Assembly (NCBI RefSeq): GCF_009733865.1 | Contig: NZ_WOFB01000014.1 | Location: 62,001-126,000, forward strand | Direction of reading: 5' to 3' | Length of the DNA: 64,000 bases | DNA from: Oceanobacillus salinisoli | Lineage (GTDB): Bacteria; Bacillota; Bacilli; Bacillales; Amphibacillaceae | In this document: piece by piece, positions 9,441-18,045 of the stretch | Layout of the letters: every line of letters begins with the position of its first letter | Position numbering within the stretch: the first letter of the stretch is position 1 | Program-made: the position numbers and the translations under genes | Notes under the pieces: model-generated | What the model was told of the DNA's origin: nothing | What the model saw: only the letters and a program-made list of their open reading frames with translations | Database searches by the model: none

Positions 9441-9472
9441 GCTTGTTCTAATGATGTATAGCGTGCATGCAT

Positions 9473-9617
9473 TCGCTCCGGCAGAATACTTGTGGTTCGT
9501 GGGCACGACCTCAGCCTCCTCGCGGAAAAACCACCGCTGCTCAGGTCTGGAACGTGCTATTCCCACAGGACAAATCGGCTTTTATTTTCGAGGAGGCTCC
9601 GTATTCTGCCTACGCTA
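9473..9617. repeat. MITE-like repeat (family H) in the hisB-hisH gap
   Basis: This 145-bp element has imperfect terminal inverted repeats, CGCTCCGGCAGAATAC at the left and GTATTCTGCCTACGC at the right, and internal cagcctcctcg/cgaggaggct arms. The end sequence resembles that of family A. It is much richer in GC than the surrounding DNA. Open frames across it are not credible genes. Confidence 0.6.
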
Positions 9618-9884
9618 GTACTGGTTTTATGATTGAAGTATAGCTATAACCTATAAAAAGCACGTTTTATAAGCTTCTTTTCACCTGAAGAGAGACCTTA
9701 CATTACTAATTAATAAGATACGCACTCAACCAGATTGTTTTCTGGTCGTAAAAATTCTAGTTACCTGCAGAACAGCGGTACATCTCAAAAAGGAAGATAG
9801 CTTTGTGTATTAGAGAAAAAATGTTCTTTCTTCTAATCAAACATCGATTAGTAACACTCGGGAATAAAGTTGAATAGCTCACAA

Positions 9885-10008
9885 TAGCGGAGGAAATACA
9901 CGGAGACTCCTGCGGGAAAAGCGGCCAAAGTGAGACCCCTAAAGTCGCTTTAGCTCGAGGGAGGATCACGGGTCACCCTAAGGGGCGCGTAGTGTATTTC
10001 CTTAGCGA
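9885..10008. repeat. Repeat family A, copy 1
   Basis: TAGCGGAGGAAATACACGGA opens the copy and GTAGTGTATTTCCTTAGCGA closes it, an imperfect terminal inverted repeat around a GC-rich core. The same core (GTGAGACCCCTAAAG, CGGGTCACCC) recurs at 15981-16100, 17641-17761 and 19776-19903. Confidence 0.75.
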
Positions 10009-10034
10009 CAAATTAAGCTCCAATATCATTTGAA

Positions 10035-10128
10035 GTTAGTTCGCAGTTTATATCAAATATGGAACAATATTTTCTGTAAAAGCAACAAATCTTTTCGGTG
10101 AATGAGTAATCACAGTTCCAATATTTTT
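10035..10128. repeat. Repeat family D, copy before hisH
   Basis: GCAGTTTATATCAAATATGG, followed by TTTCTGTAAAAGCAACAAATC and GAGTAATCACAGTTCCAA, recurs near 19914-20010 and, inverted, near 38150-38300. The only possible hisH leader is the AT-rich tail of this copy; no convincing promoter is seen. Confidence 0.6.
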
Positions 10129-10168
10129 GAAAACAACCGTAAAAATTACTCGGAAAGGAGCATACATG

Positions 10169-10777
10169 ATGATTGCAATTATAGATTACGATGCTGGGAA
10201 TATTAAAAGTTTACAATTCGCATTAGATAAATTAAAAATCGAATCTGTTTTAACCAAAGATCTTCAAACCATTAGAGAGGCAAAAGCCATTATCCTTCCT
10301 GGTGTTGGTGCCTTTAAAGATGCGATGGACTCCCTCAATAAATTGGGTATGACCGAAGTACTGCGGGAAGAGGCCGCCAATGGAAAACCGCTTTTAGGAA
10401 TATGCCTCGGTATGCAATTATTTTATGAAACGAGTTATGAGGATGGGGAATGGCAAGGGATTGGACTATTAAAAGGAAGCGTCAATCGTATTCCAGATAT
10501 GGTAAAAGTACCTCATATGGGCTGGAACACACTACAGAAACATAAGGAAAGTCCGCTTTTCGATAAGATTTCTGATGATTCATATGTTTATTTTGTCCAC
10601 TCCTATGCAATTGGTGGATCTTATGATTCGGATACACTTGTAGCTAGTTCCGAATATGGTACGACCATTCCTGCCATTGTCCAAAAAGGGAATGTAACAG
10701 GGATGCAGTTCCATCCGGAAAAAAGTGGTGAAGTTGGACTGCAGTTATTAAAAAATTACGGGGAGCTGATTTCATGA
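10169..10777 (+). CDS. hisH: Imidazole glycerol phosphate synthase, glutaminase subunit HisH
   Basis: HisH hydrolyses glutamine and channels ammonia to HisF. The class I amidotransferase triad is visible: Cys in GICLGMQLFYE, then His and Glu in MQFHPEKSGE. The start chosen is the second of two adjacent ATGs, giving MIAIIDYDAGN, 8 nt after AAAGGAG; the longer upstream reading frame runs into repeat DNA. The protein is 202 residues, normal for the family. Its stop overlaps hisA (ATGA). Confidence 0.95.
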   Translation: MIAIIDYDAGNIKSLQFALDKLKIESVLTKDLQTIREAKAIILPGVGAFKDAMDSLNKLGMTEVLREEAANGKPLLGICLGMQLFYETSYEDGEWQGIGLLKGSVNRIPDMVKVPHMGWNTLQKHKESPLFDKISDDSYVYFVHSYAIGGSYDSDTLVASSEYGTTIPAIVQKGNVTGMQFHPEKSGEVGLQLLKNYGELIS

Positions 10778-11496
10778 TCCTTTTTCCAGCAATCGATATA
10801 CGCGGTGGAAAATGCGTTCGCCTTACTCAAGGTGATTATAATAAAGAAAAAGTTTACAGTGATGCACCAGCAAATATGGCAAAAGAATGGCAGGAAAAAG
10901 GCGCTGAATTCTTACATATCGTTGACTTAGATGGTGCCAAAACGGGCGATTCTACTAATCAAGCTGCTATTCAGGCAATTGCGGAGCAGACGGAAATACC
11001 TGTTCAAGTTGGTGGAGGAATCCGTTCATTGTCAGTGATTGAAACCTATGTCACTTCAGGCGTTGATCGAGTGATTATTGGAACGGCTGCTATTCATGAT
11101 AAAGAATTTTTAAGGAACGCTGTATCCATGTATGGTTCCAAGATTGCCGTTTCCATTGATGCAAGAAATGGCTATGTAGCTACTGATGGTTGGACAAAGG
11201 ACAGCACGGTGAAAGCAACAGACCTTGTAGAAGAACTGGAAGCTATCGGTATTGAGACAATCATTTATACGGATATTTTAAAAGATGGAATGCTTAAAGG
11301 ACCGAACTTTGAAGAATTAAAAACCATCAACGAAGCTACAGCAATGAATGTCATTGCCTCTGGTGGAGTTTCTTCAAAAGCAGATATTCAAAAATTAAAA
11401 TCTCTTCGTATGTATGGTGCCATTATCGGTAAGGCACTTTACGACGGTACATTAAAATTTGAAGAGGTATTGGAGGTTGATGACAATGCTCGCTAA
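10774..11496 (+). CDS. hisA: Phosphoribosylformimino-5-aminoimidazole carboxamide ribotide isomerase HisA
   Basis: HisA is a TIM-barrel isomerase that opens the ribose of ProFAR to PRFAR, the substrate of HisFH. It has 240 residues. The catalytic Asp is in [18 protein letters not shown]; phosphate-binding motifs are QVGGGIRS and [10 protein letters not shown]. It is coupled to hisH by a 4-base overlap and overlaps the ribosome binding site region of hisF. Confidence 0.96.
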   Translation: MILFPAIDIRGGKCVRLTQGDYNKEKVYSDAPANMAKEWQEKGAEFLHIVDLDGAKTGDSTNQAAIQAIAEQTEIPVQVGGGIRSLSVIETYVTSGVDRVIIGTAAIHDKEFLRNAVSMYGSKIAVSIDARNGYVATDGWTKDSTVKATDLVEELEAIGIETIIYTDILKDGMLKGPNFEELKTINEATAMNVIASGGVSSKADIQKLKSLRMYGAIIGKALYDGTLKFEEVLEVDDNAR

Positions 11497-12244
11497 ACGA
11501 ATCATCCCCTGCCTTGATGTGGATAAAGGTCGCGTGGTAAAAGGGAGAAAATTTCAAAACATTCAGGATGTTGCAGACCCAGTTGACCTGGCCAAGCGCT
11601 ATAATGATGCGGGAGCCGATGAATTGGTATTTTATGATATTACTGCCTCCAATGAAGAGAGAAATATCTTCCTGGATGTAGTGGAACAAGTTGCTCGGGA
11701 GATATCCATTCCCTTTTCCGTTGGCGGCGGCATTCGCTCCATCGATGACATCAATAGTGTCCTTCGTTCTGGAGCCGAGAAGGTTTCTGTAAACAGTGCA
11801 GCAGTCAATAATCCTGATTTAATTAAAGAGGCCGCCTTAAAATTTGGAAGTCAGTGTATAGTTCTTTCCATTGATGCAAAAGAAACATCTACAGGAAGAT
11901 GGGAAGTTTTTATAAATGGTGGACGTAAAAACACTGGAATCGATGCAATGGATTGGGCTAAACGAGGCGAGCAGCTTGGTGCTGGTGAAATTGTTATCAA
12001 TGCCATCGATACAGACGGTGAGAAAAATGGGTACAACTTAGAATTAACGAAAGCAATTGCTGATGCCGTGAATATTCCAGTTGTTGCCAGTGGTGGTGCT
12101 GGAGCATTAGAACACTTTTCAACGGTATTAAAAGAAGCGAATGCAGACGCAGCATTAGCTGCATCGGTATTTCATTATGGAGAAATTCCGATTCCAGAAT
12201 TAAAAGCCTTTTTAGTAGAAGAGGACATCATCGTAAGGAGGTAG
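11486..12244 (+). CDS. hisF: Imidazole glycerol phosphate synthase, cyclase subunit HisF
   Basis: HisF forms imidazoleglycerol phosphate and AICAR from PRFAR and ammonia delivered by HisH. The two catalytic Asp residues sit in [15 protein letters not shown] and in [13 protein letters not shown]; phosphate sites are SVGGGIRS and ASGGAGA. The start chosen gives [12 protein letters not shown] (252 residues, as in Bacillus) and lies 9 nt after GGAGG. Upstream in-frame ATGs are too close to that site. It overlaps the hisA end by 11 bases. Confidence 0.96.
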   Translation: MLAKRIIPCLDVDKGRVVKGRKFQNIQDVADPVDLAKRYNDAGADELVFYDITASNEERNIFLDVVEQVAREISIPFSVGGGIRSIDDINSVLRSGAEKVSVNSAAVNNPDLIKEAALKFGSQCIVLSIDAKETSTGRWEVFINGGRKNTGIDAMDWAKRGEQLGAGEIVINAIDTDGEKNGYNLELTKAIADAVNIPVVASGGAGALEHFSTVLKEANADAALAASVFHYGEIPIPELKAFLVEEDIIVRR

Positions 12245-12248
12245 ACAA

Positions 12249-12887
12249 ATGGATATTAACATAGAGAACTTAAAGTTTGATGATAATGGATTAATCCCGG
12301 CCATCGTCCAGGATGCAGATAGTGGCAAAGTTTTAACTTTAGCTTATATGAATCAGGATTCGTTGCGAAAGACATTAGAAACGAATGAAACATGGTTCTT
12401 CTCACGCAGCAGACAAGAGCTGTGGAACAAGGGCGAAACGTCAGGAAATAAACAGCAAATCAATAAGATCAGTTATGACTGTGATGCAGATGCGCTCCTA
12501 GTACAGGTAACACCACTTGGCCCTGCATGTCATACTGGTAAAGAAACGTGCTTCCACAATACCTTATATACAAAGGATGAGCCTTCACAGGAAATTATCT
12601 CTCAAGTCGTGGCAAAGATTACAGAACGACGTGAAAACCCTATTGAGGGATCGTACACCAACTATTTGTTCAATGAAGGCTTGGATAAGATTTTGAAAAA
12701 GGTCGGGGAAGAAACGACTGAAGTAATCATTGGTGCGAAAAATAATGATAAGACAGAGCTAACAAATGAAATTGCTGATTTGACTTATCACACCCTAGTG
12801 CTCATGGAATTGTTAGGCGTATCTGTGACAGACATTAAAGAAGAATTAAAGAATCGCCATGTAGTAAAAGATAAGAAAAATAAATAG
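12249..12887 (+). CDS. hisI: Bifunctional phosphoribosyl-AMP cyclohydrolase/phosphoribosyl-ATP pyrophosphatase HisI
   Basis: This fusion carries out steps two and three of the pathway. The N-terminal cyclohydrolase domain (about 1-110) has [14 protein letters not shown], the metal site [12 protein letters not shown] and [12 protein letters not shown]. The C-terminal pyrophosphatase domain (about 115-205) has [16 protein letters not shown] and [13 protein letters not shown]. It has 212 residues. It starts 4 bp after hisF and is the last his gene, followed by a strong terminator. Confidence 0.96.
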   Translation: MDINIENLKFDDNGLIPAIVQDADSGKVLTLAYMNQDSLRKTLETNETWFFSRSRQELWNKGETSGNKQQINKISYDCDADALLVQVTPLGPACHTGKETCFHNTLYTKDEPSQEIISQVVAKITERRENPIEGSYTNYLFNEGLDKILKKVGEETTEVIIGAKNNDKTELTNEIADLTYHTLVLMELLGVSVTDIKEELKNRHVVKDKKNK

Positions 12888-12891
12888 AAAG

Positions 12892-12925
12892 GAGCATCTC
12901 TCATTTACTTGGGAGATGCTCTTTC
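12892..12925 (+). terminator. Terminator of the his operon
   Basis: GAGCATCTC pairs with GAGATGCTC around a 12-nt interval, followed by TTTCATTT, directly after the hisI stop. Confidence 0.85.
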
Positions 12926-13021
12926 ATTTAGACTATCTTATTCTAAAAGGTTCATTCGGTAACGGAGATATCACGCTTTGTTGATTACCGCTCTACGTAG
13001 TCATTTTCTGTAACGACCAGA

Positions 13022-13165
13022 AAAGGTACCAACCATCATCTCAAACATCTCGCAATGGGAAGAGGTTAGAAAAGATTATCCAAATAAATGGGGTAGTTTT
13101 CGAAGCTATTGATGCACATGTGAAGATATGTAAATTATCGGCTTCTTTGAAGGAGGGTAATAATA
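13022..13165 (+). pseudogene. Decayed remnant of a small conserved gene
   Basis: Translating the region and allowing two one-base frameshifts (a surplus C near 13081 and a surplus G near 13092) gives a coherent peptide, SNISQWEEVRKDYPNKW followed by VVFEAIDAH. I recall this pattern from small uncharacterised Bacillaceae proteins. No start or full frame survives. The remainder of 12926-13175 shows nothing else recognisable. Confidence 0.3.
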
Positions 13166-13175
13166 TATTGTATGG

Positions 13176-13200
13176 AAAAAGAGCTTGAAAATTCAAGCTC
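13176..13200 (-). terminator. Terminator downstream of the SurA-like lipoprotein gene
   Basis: On the minus strand GAGCTTGA-N4-TCAAGCTC is followed by TTTTT, an 8-bp perfect stem. It is the first such signal after the lipoprotein gene that ends at 13308. Confidence 0.75.
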
Positions 13201-13307
13201 CTTTCCGAGTAAACTGTGTATTGAGATTTATTTTGAATTAACCAGTTTTCTTATAAGATTTTTATTTTGCAACTCATAAACAAACCGTTCATTTATTAAT
13301 ATAACTT

Positions 13308-14027
13308 TTAAATTAAAGTCTCCACTTCCGCCTCTTCTCTCAACTCATTAATCCGAGCTTGCAGCTGTTCACTTTGTTTTTGCTCCTGAAGTAGTGATTT
13401 AATATCCTGTTCTACCTCCTCGAACTCACCGATTTCTCCATTTTGTTCTTTTAACTGATTGTAATATTCTTCTACTTCTTTATCTGTGACTTCAACATCT
13501 AATTCCTGTTCCATATATTTCGCAGTAAGTAAATCATCAATCAACTGATTTTTAAAGCCTTCTTCATCCATTTGATATTGATCTAATATGGTAGCGAATT
13601 GATCTCCTGTTTCGGCTTTAATTGTTTCTAATTCTTCATTTGCCTCTTCTTCCGTCACTTCAATGCCCTTTTTTTCGGCTTCCTGGTTAATAAGCTCTTG
13701 TTCCACTAAAATGGAAATAGCCTGCTCTTTTAACAAATCTGTATCACTTACATCTTGTCCATATTGATGCATCATTGTTTTAATTTGCGTGTATATTTGG
13801 TTATATTTCGCACCTTCTACCTCTTGTCCATTTACACTAACAACCGAAGTTTCTTCATCAACGCGTTCTTCGTCAGTGATTTCTAATGGTTCTTGCTCTG
13901 GTTGCTCTTGTTCCTGTACTTGATCTGTTCCTGTCTCCTGGGCATCTTCTTGCCCGTCATCAGCATTACAAGCTGCTAACACTAATACTAGGCTTATCAT
14001 GATTGTATAAAAAATAGATTTCTTCAT
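13308..14027 (-). CDS. Lipoprotein with SurA N-terminal-like chaperone domain
   Basis: This 239-residue exported lipoprotein has a signal peptide with lipobox LAAC (Cys20) and a Gln/Glu-rich linker to about residue 60. A helical domain related to the N-terminal region of SurA/PrsA foldases follows (SVVSVNGQEVEGAKYNQI, then LLKEQAISILVEQELINQEAEKKGI). No parvulin PPIase domain follows, unlike PrsA, so it is probably a peptide-binding chaperone on the outer face of the membrane rather than an isomerase. The ATG follows GTGAGGGA. It stands alone and has its own terminator. Confidence 0.75.
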   Translation of the reverse strand: MKKSIFYTIMISLVLVLAACNADDGQEDAQETGTDQVQEQEQPEQEPLEITDEERVDEETSVVSVNGQEVEGAKYNQIYTQIKTMMHQYGQDVSDTDLLKEQAISILVEQELINQEAEKKGIEVTEEEANEELETIKAETGDQFATILDQYQMDEEGFKNQLIDDLLTAKYMEQELDVEVTDKEVEEYYNQLKEQNGEIGEFEEVEQDIKSLLQEQKQSEQLQARINELREEAEVETLI

Positions 14028-14287
14028 TTCATTCCCTCACTTCTATAGAATGTAGTCTGACTTCATTCAAACATACATAAGGGTCGTATTTCAAGTTTAG
14101 AAAAAGGATGTATTTTTTGAATGGGTACTAACATAATAACGATGGGAGAGGAATTTTACATTTTTCTAATAAAATGATTACAGGAATAAGGCGTAGAAAT
14201 GTGTTTCGTCCTTGAGTGTGTGCTATCCCTTGATTCCTCTTCGCTTAAATAAGCGTTAGCCTTCTTTTGACAAAGACAGCTTTCAAT

Positions 14288-14650
14288 AAAGTGAATCTTC
14301 AATCAGTGGTTTTTTTTCCATCCTCCACTGATTGTTAGATGAACGAATCAGGAGTATACTGGCTGTTGGTCCCCATGCCTTCATCCCGTTATTTCAGCTT
14401 TTATCTCATTAATTCAGCATTCGTTCCAAGAATTCAGCTTTCATTCCAGTAATTCAGCTTTCATCTCATTAATTCAGCTTTCATCTCATTAATTCAGCTT
14501 TCATTCCATTATTTCAGCCTTCATCTCGTTAATTCAGCTTTCATTTCATTAATTCAGCTTTCATCCGATAATTCTGTCACACTTATAATTCATGAGACAT
14601 CTCGAATTCTTCTCGTTAAGGGTCTTACAGCCAGCTAATTACATGATAAA
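14288..14650. repeat. Intergenic repeat family G, copy 2, expanded by an internal array
   Basis: The left part (AAAGTGAATCTTCAATCAGT ... CCACTGATTGTTAGATGAAC) and the right part (CATCTCGAATTCTT ... CTTACAGCCAG ... TGATAAAA) match copy 1 at 3061-3209. Where copy 1 has about 40 bp between the ACTGGCTG arm and the CTCGAATTCTT motif, this copy contains a tandem array of about 200 bp. Upstream, 14028-14287 shows nothing I can name. Confidence 0.75.
14377..14575. repeat. Tandem array of a 20-bp unit (about 9.5 copies)
   Basis: The unit is AATTCAGCTTTCATCTCATT, with copies starting every 20 bp at 14391, 14411, 14431, 14451, 14471, 14491, 14511, 14531 and 14551, and partial copies at both ends. Substitutions cluster in the last 8 bases of the unit (tcatctcatt, tcattccagt, tcattccatt). 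There are no unique spacers, so this is not a CRISPR array. Confidence 0.9.
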
Positions 14651-14690
14651 AAGAAGGGAAGCCTACCTATTGCAGACTTCCCTTCTTTTT
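14649..14690. terminator. Bidirectional hairpin terminator
   Basis: AAGAAGGGAAG and CTTCCCTTCTT pair around a 15-nt loop with A/T runs on both sides. It would stop minus-strand transcription just after the broken substrate-binding protein gene. Confidence 0.75.
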
Positions 14691-14697
14691 TATCTAT

Positions 14698-15005
14698 TTA
14701 CTCTATCGTTGCATCAATTTCATTTACCATTTCTGCTACAGAACAAGACCTCCACCTGATAAGTACCAGTAATCAGGGGGAAGATAGTAAATTCTATCAT
14801 TTTGATATGCTTGTGTATTTTCTACTAATTGATTTTCTACAAGTTGCTGAGCGGAAGATTCTCCTCCAACAACAGCTCCTCTATCAATCACATATAATAA
14901 TTCAGGATCTTGCTCCATTACATATTCAAATGAAACATTCATTCCATGTGTAGAAGCCTCAATCGACTTATCTACCGGAACCACACCAAAAACAACATGT
15001 TTTTA
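14698..15005 (-). pseudogene. C-terminal fragment of a YclQ-like siderophore-binding lipoprotein
   Basis: Only about the last 100 residues remain. The frame opens right after the stop of the DsbA-like gene with KHVVFGVVPVDKSIEAS and continues through SFEYVMEQDPELLYVIDRG, GAVVGGESSAQQLVEN and YYLPPDYWYLSGGGLV. These are the conserved C-terminal blocks of catechol-siderophore (petrobactin-type) binding proteins such as YclQ. One base is then missing near 14738; restoring it continues the frame as SVAEMVNEIDATIE to a stop at 14698. The N-terminal two thirds, including signal peptide and lipobox, is absent. Both lesions indicate a dead gene. Confidence 0.75.
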
Positions 15006-15725
15006 TTAATCCTTAATTTCGCAACCTTCATCAGTACAATAAGATGTCTCTGATTTAGCTGGGTTTAAGGTTTGTATAGCTGGCTTTTCATTTTCTTCTT
15101 CCCATACTTTTTCAAGGACCTCAGAAAATACTTCTTCCGGCTGTGCGCCTGATACAGCGTATTTTTCATTGAATACAAAGAATGGAACACCCTGTACCCC
15201 TATTTGATGGGCTACGTTTAAATCCTCACGAACATCTTTCGCATAGCGATTCGTTTCAAGTACTTCTCTAACTTCCTGTTCATCCAGCCCAAGCTCTCCA
15301 GCAAGGGAAACAAGTGTGTCATAATCACTCATCAGCTTCGATTCCGTAAAATAAGCGTAAAGGAAACGTTCTGTTATTTCTTTACCCTTTCCTTTTTCTT
15401 CCGCATATTTTGCCACTCGGTGCGCATCGAATGTGTTGGCATACTTCATCGAATCAAAATGATATGTTAATCCGACTGATTCAGCCTGTTTGGCAACTTG
15501 ACCATTCATTGCTTTTACTTGATCTAATGGCATTCCTTTTAATTCAGAAAAGGTTTCATAAAAATCCTTCCCTGGAATGTGTTTTGCATTTGGGTCCAAT
15601 TGATAACTTTTATATTCAATTGCTATTCGGTCATTATGTTCGAATTTTTCCATTGCATGCTCTAATCTTCTTTTTCCAATGTAACAAAAAGGGCAAACAA
15701 AATCTGACCAGATTTCAATTTTCAT
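15006..15725 (-). CDS. DsbA-family (FrnE-like) thiol oxidoreductase
   Basis: This is a 239-residue cytoplasmic thioredoxin-fold protein of the FrnE group, with the active-site CPFC motif at residues 11-14 (SDFVCPFCYIGKRRLE), a helical insertion and the cis-Pro region GVQGVPFFVFN. It has no signal peptide. The C-terminus carries a second cysteine pair, CTDEGC (C-x4-C), as described for the Deinococcus FrnE enzyme. The start chosen is the ATG at 15725, 8 nt after AAAGGTGG; two upstream GTGs overlap that site. A role in disulfide exchange or oxidative stress is inferred from the family. Confidence 0.85.
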   Translation of the reverse strand: MKIEIWSDFVCPFCYIGKRRLEHAMEKFEHNDRIAIEYKSYQLDPNAKHIPGKDFYETFSELKGMPLDQVKAMNGQVAKQAESVGLTYHFDSMKYANTFDAHRVAKYAEEKGKGKEITERFLYAYFTESKLMSDYDTLVSLAGELGLDEQEVREVLETNRYAKDVREDLNVAHQIGVQGVPFFVFNEKYAVSGAQPEEVFSEVLEKVWEEENEKPAIQTLNPAKSETSYCTDEGCEIKD

Positions 15726-15889
15726 TACATACACCACCTTTACTTAAAACATTGTAGCATAGCACTATCTCATTTAAGAAACTATGTGCTTACAGAGGAT
15801 ATTCAAAACTTCCTGTAAATCCAACTTAAAAATTACTTCTACATTATTATAAGCAAAACTGACCAAAGTTTACGCATAAAATTGGGTTG

Positions 15890-15975
15890 TTTTCTAACAT
15901 ATTATTCCTATTGCTGGAAAGTTTTATTTCACATTTGATATAAAAATGTGCAGCAGCTTTTAAAATGATGGTGGA
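15890..15975. repeat. Repeat family D, inverted degenerate copy
   Basis: The segment tattcctattgctggaaag followed by catttgatataaaaatgtg matches, on the other strand, the ATATCAAATGTGAAATAAAA part of family D. It immediately precedes a family A element, the same pairing seen at 9885-10128 and 19776-20010. Confidence 0.5.
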
Positions 15976-15980
15976 ATATT

Positions 15981-16100
15981 ACCGCTACGGAAATACACTA
16001 CGCTTTCCGCGGGTGACCCGGGAGCCTCCTCGCGCTAAGCACTAAGGGGTCTCACTTTGGCCACTTTTCCCGAGGAGTCTCCGTGTATTTCCTTCGCTAG
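15981..16100. repeat. Repeat family A, copy 2
   Basis: This 120-bp element runs from ACCGCTACGGAAATACACTA to CCGTGTATTTCCTTCGCTAG, with imperfect terminal inverted repeats and internal GC-rich arms (cgggagcctcctcg, ttcccgaggagtctcc). It is the inverse orientation of copy 1. Confidence 0.8.
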
Positions 16101-16170
16101 TTAGTGCTATTATCGTCCCAACATTGAATAGGCTAAATAAATTCTTAACATAGTTAACCACTATTTTACT

Positions 16171-16306
16171 GGTTGATTGGGGAGCGGTGGAAAGTCGACT
16201 CCTGTGGGAAAAGCAACTGCTGAAGACCCCACAGTGAGAGTTCTTTGCGAACGAGGAGGCTGAAGCGTTGCCCTAAGGTACACGACTGCCCGGAGCGGAA
16301 ATTAAC
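16171..16306. repeat. Repeat family B, copy 1
   Basis: The element runs from GGTTGATTGGGGAGCGGTGG to GCCCGGAGCGGAAATTAAC. Its interior has GTCGACTCCTGTGGGAAAAG and ACGAGGAGGCTGAAGCG. Its right end is shared with family A copy 4, so A and B look like variants of one mobile repeat. Confidence 0.75.
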
Positions 16307-16375
16307 AGAGTGGTACCTTATGTCGCATTTTATAGAAATTCAGAACCACTAAACTATACAAAAAAGCCTAAAATG

Positions 16376-16403
16376 AAAAAGCAGCTAAAGCTTATAGCTT
16401 TAA
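16376..16403 (-). terminator. Weak terminator candidate after fni
   Basis: On the minus strand TAAAGC-tataa-GCTTTA directly follows the fni stop, and a CTTTTTCATTTT tract follows within 5 nt. The stem is only six base pairs. Confidence 0.35.
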
Positions 16404-17453
16404 CTACTCATCTAACAGGGACCTTCCCATAATTCTTACTCGTTTTGTATTTTTAAGTTCTTCTAAATTTTTGACTCCGATACCGAACATCGTCATTTTT
16501 AATTCCAATTCAATTTGATCCATCGTAGTAATGACAGCTTCCGTCGATTCCGTTGCAGCCTGCAGTAGATGACGAGCGAAACCAATGATATCTGCACCAA
16601 TCGTTATCGCCTTGGCAGCGTCAACTCCCGTTTTCATCCCACCACTTGATACAAGCGGAACTTCCGGTAGTTTGCTACGGACTGATACAATACAATCCTT
16701 TGTTGGAATTCCCCAATTATTAAATGCTTCAGCTGCCGCCTTTTTTAATGCATCCCTTGAACGCAGCTTCTCCACTTGGCTCCAGGAAGTTCCTCCAGCA
16801 CCGGCTACATCAATATAAGAAACCCCTGCATTGTACAGTTTTTGGGCAACGGTGCCATCAATACCAAAGCCAACTTCTTTCGCTCCTACTGGCACATTTA
16901 CCGTTTTGCAAAGTTGTTCAATTTTCGGCAGCAGATTTGAAAAATTCAAATCCCCTTCATCCTGAACCGCTTCCTGCAAACTGTTAAAATGGAGAACAAT
17001 GGAATCAGCGTTAGTTAAATCGACAATACGCTGTGCCTCCTCCGCACCATATCCATAATTCAGCTGTACCACACCTAGATTTACAATTAATGGGACAGTA
17101 GGTGCATACTCCTTAATGAGAAAGGATTCTTTATGTGCCTCACTTTCCAGCATTGCTCTAGTAGAGCCCAATGCCATAATCCAGCCTTTTTCCTCTGCCG
17201 CTTCCGCCAGATTCTGATTAATGGTAGTCGCTAATTCCGAACCACCCGTCATGGAACTGACTAAAAATGGTGCTTTTAATTCTCTGCCTAGAAAACTCGT
17301 ATTTATTTGTATATCATCAAAATTAATCTCCGGCAATGCATTATGTATAAAATCAATTCCTTCGAGTCCTGTAGATTTATTAACCCCTTCTACATTCCCC
17401 GTCAGACAAAGACGAATATGTTCCGTTTTCCTCTGGTTAATGCCTTTATCCAT
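16404..17453 (-). CDS. fni: Type 2 isopentenyl-diphosphate delta-isomerase
   Basis: This FMN- and NADPH-dependent enzyme interconverts isopentenyl and dimethylallyl diphosphate for isoprenoid synthesis. The protein has 349 residues, normal for the family. Motifs include RKTEHIRLCL at the N-terminus, PFLVSSMTGGSE, ALGSTRAMLES, VNLGVVQLNYG, the FMN-site KEVGFGI, DVAGAGGTSW and VSSGGMKTGVDAAKAI. The ATG follows GGAGG at 9 nt. It is a single gene flanked on both sides by repeat elements. Confidence 0.95.
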   Translation of the reverse strand: MDKGINQRKTEHIRLCLTGNVEGVNKSTGLEGIDFIHNALPEINFDDIQINTSFLGRELKAPFLVSSMTGGSELATTINQNLAEAAEEKGWIMALGSTRAMLESEAHKESFLIKEYAPTVPLIVNLGVVQLNYGYGAEEAQRIVDLTNADSIVLHFNSLQEAVQDEGDLNFSNLLPKIEQLCKTVNVPVGAKEVGFGIDGTVAQKLYNAGVSYIDVAGAGGTSWSQVEKLRSRDALKKAAAEAFNNWGIPTKDCIVSVRSKLPEVPLVSSGGMKTGVDAAKAITIGADIIGFARHLLQAATESTEAVITTMDQIELELKMTMFGIGVKNLEELKNTKRVRIMGRSLLDE

Positions 17454-17640
17454 GCTGAGGTACCTCCACTAATAAAAATAGTTGTTGGTACTAGTTTACC
17501 CATTTCCTTATAAAAATGAAAGGAAAAGCGCATTAATAAGAAATGGTTCTGATTTCTCCTTTTGAAGGAAATTTTCAAAAGGTATAACCTGTTCAAAATA
17601 TAGTTTGCTTTCTAAAAGAAAAAAACTGTGACGTAACATA

Positions 17641-17761
17641 CCGCTCCGGAAATACACTTCGCTTTCCGCGGGCGGCTGGTGATCCTCCTCGTGCTGTCTT
17701 CTTTAGGGGTCTCACCGATGCCTCTTTTCCCGCAAGAGTCTCCGTGTATTTCCTCCGCTAG
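17641..17761. repeat. Repeat family A, copy 3
   Basis: The copy runs from CCGCTCCGGAAATACACTTC to CTCCGTGTATTTCCTCCGCTAG (end arms shown in part), with the same GC-rich core as copy 2 and in the same orientation. The preceding stretch 17454-17640 holds no gene. Confidence 0.78.
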
Positions 17762-17805
17762 TTTTGCACCATTCTTATTCCTATCACTATTTTTGCTATC
17801 CCCAC

Positions 17806-17933
17806 GGTTGGTGAGTGCAGTCGACTACTAAAGTTAAGGGAAAGCGATGAGCCCTGCAGTTAGCAGTTTTTTGCTCCCAAAGAGATTCAAGCGTCTCCCT
17901 AAAGCGCGCGACCTGCCCGGAGCGAAAATCAAC
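17806..17933. repeat. Repeat family B, degenerate copy 2
   Basis: The copy runs from GGTTGGTGAGTGCAGTCGAC to GCCCGGAGCGAAAATCAACG. It is more diverged than copy 1 but keeps the ends and the central order of blocks. Confidence 0.6.
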
Positions 17934-18045
17934 GTACGCTTATGTTGGATTTCAGATTAACTGCGAACAAAACTTGCGATACGAGTCAAAATATAAAATG
18001 CTATAGTTAGTATCATAAGATACAAAAACCAAAGGAGAGATAGAA

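Noticed and set aside
9415-9618. Open frames on both strands across 9345-9618
   Set aside because: They coincide with the inverted-repeat element and are an effect of its GC-rich composition; no start signal or family pattern.
14377-14575. Possible CRISPR array
   Set aside because: The 20-bp units are directly adjacent with no unique spacers and no cas genes nearby.
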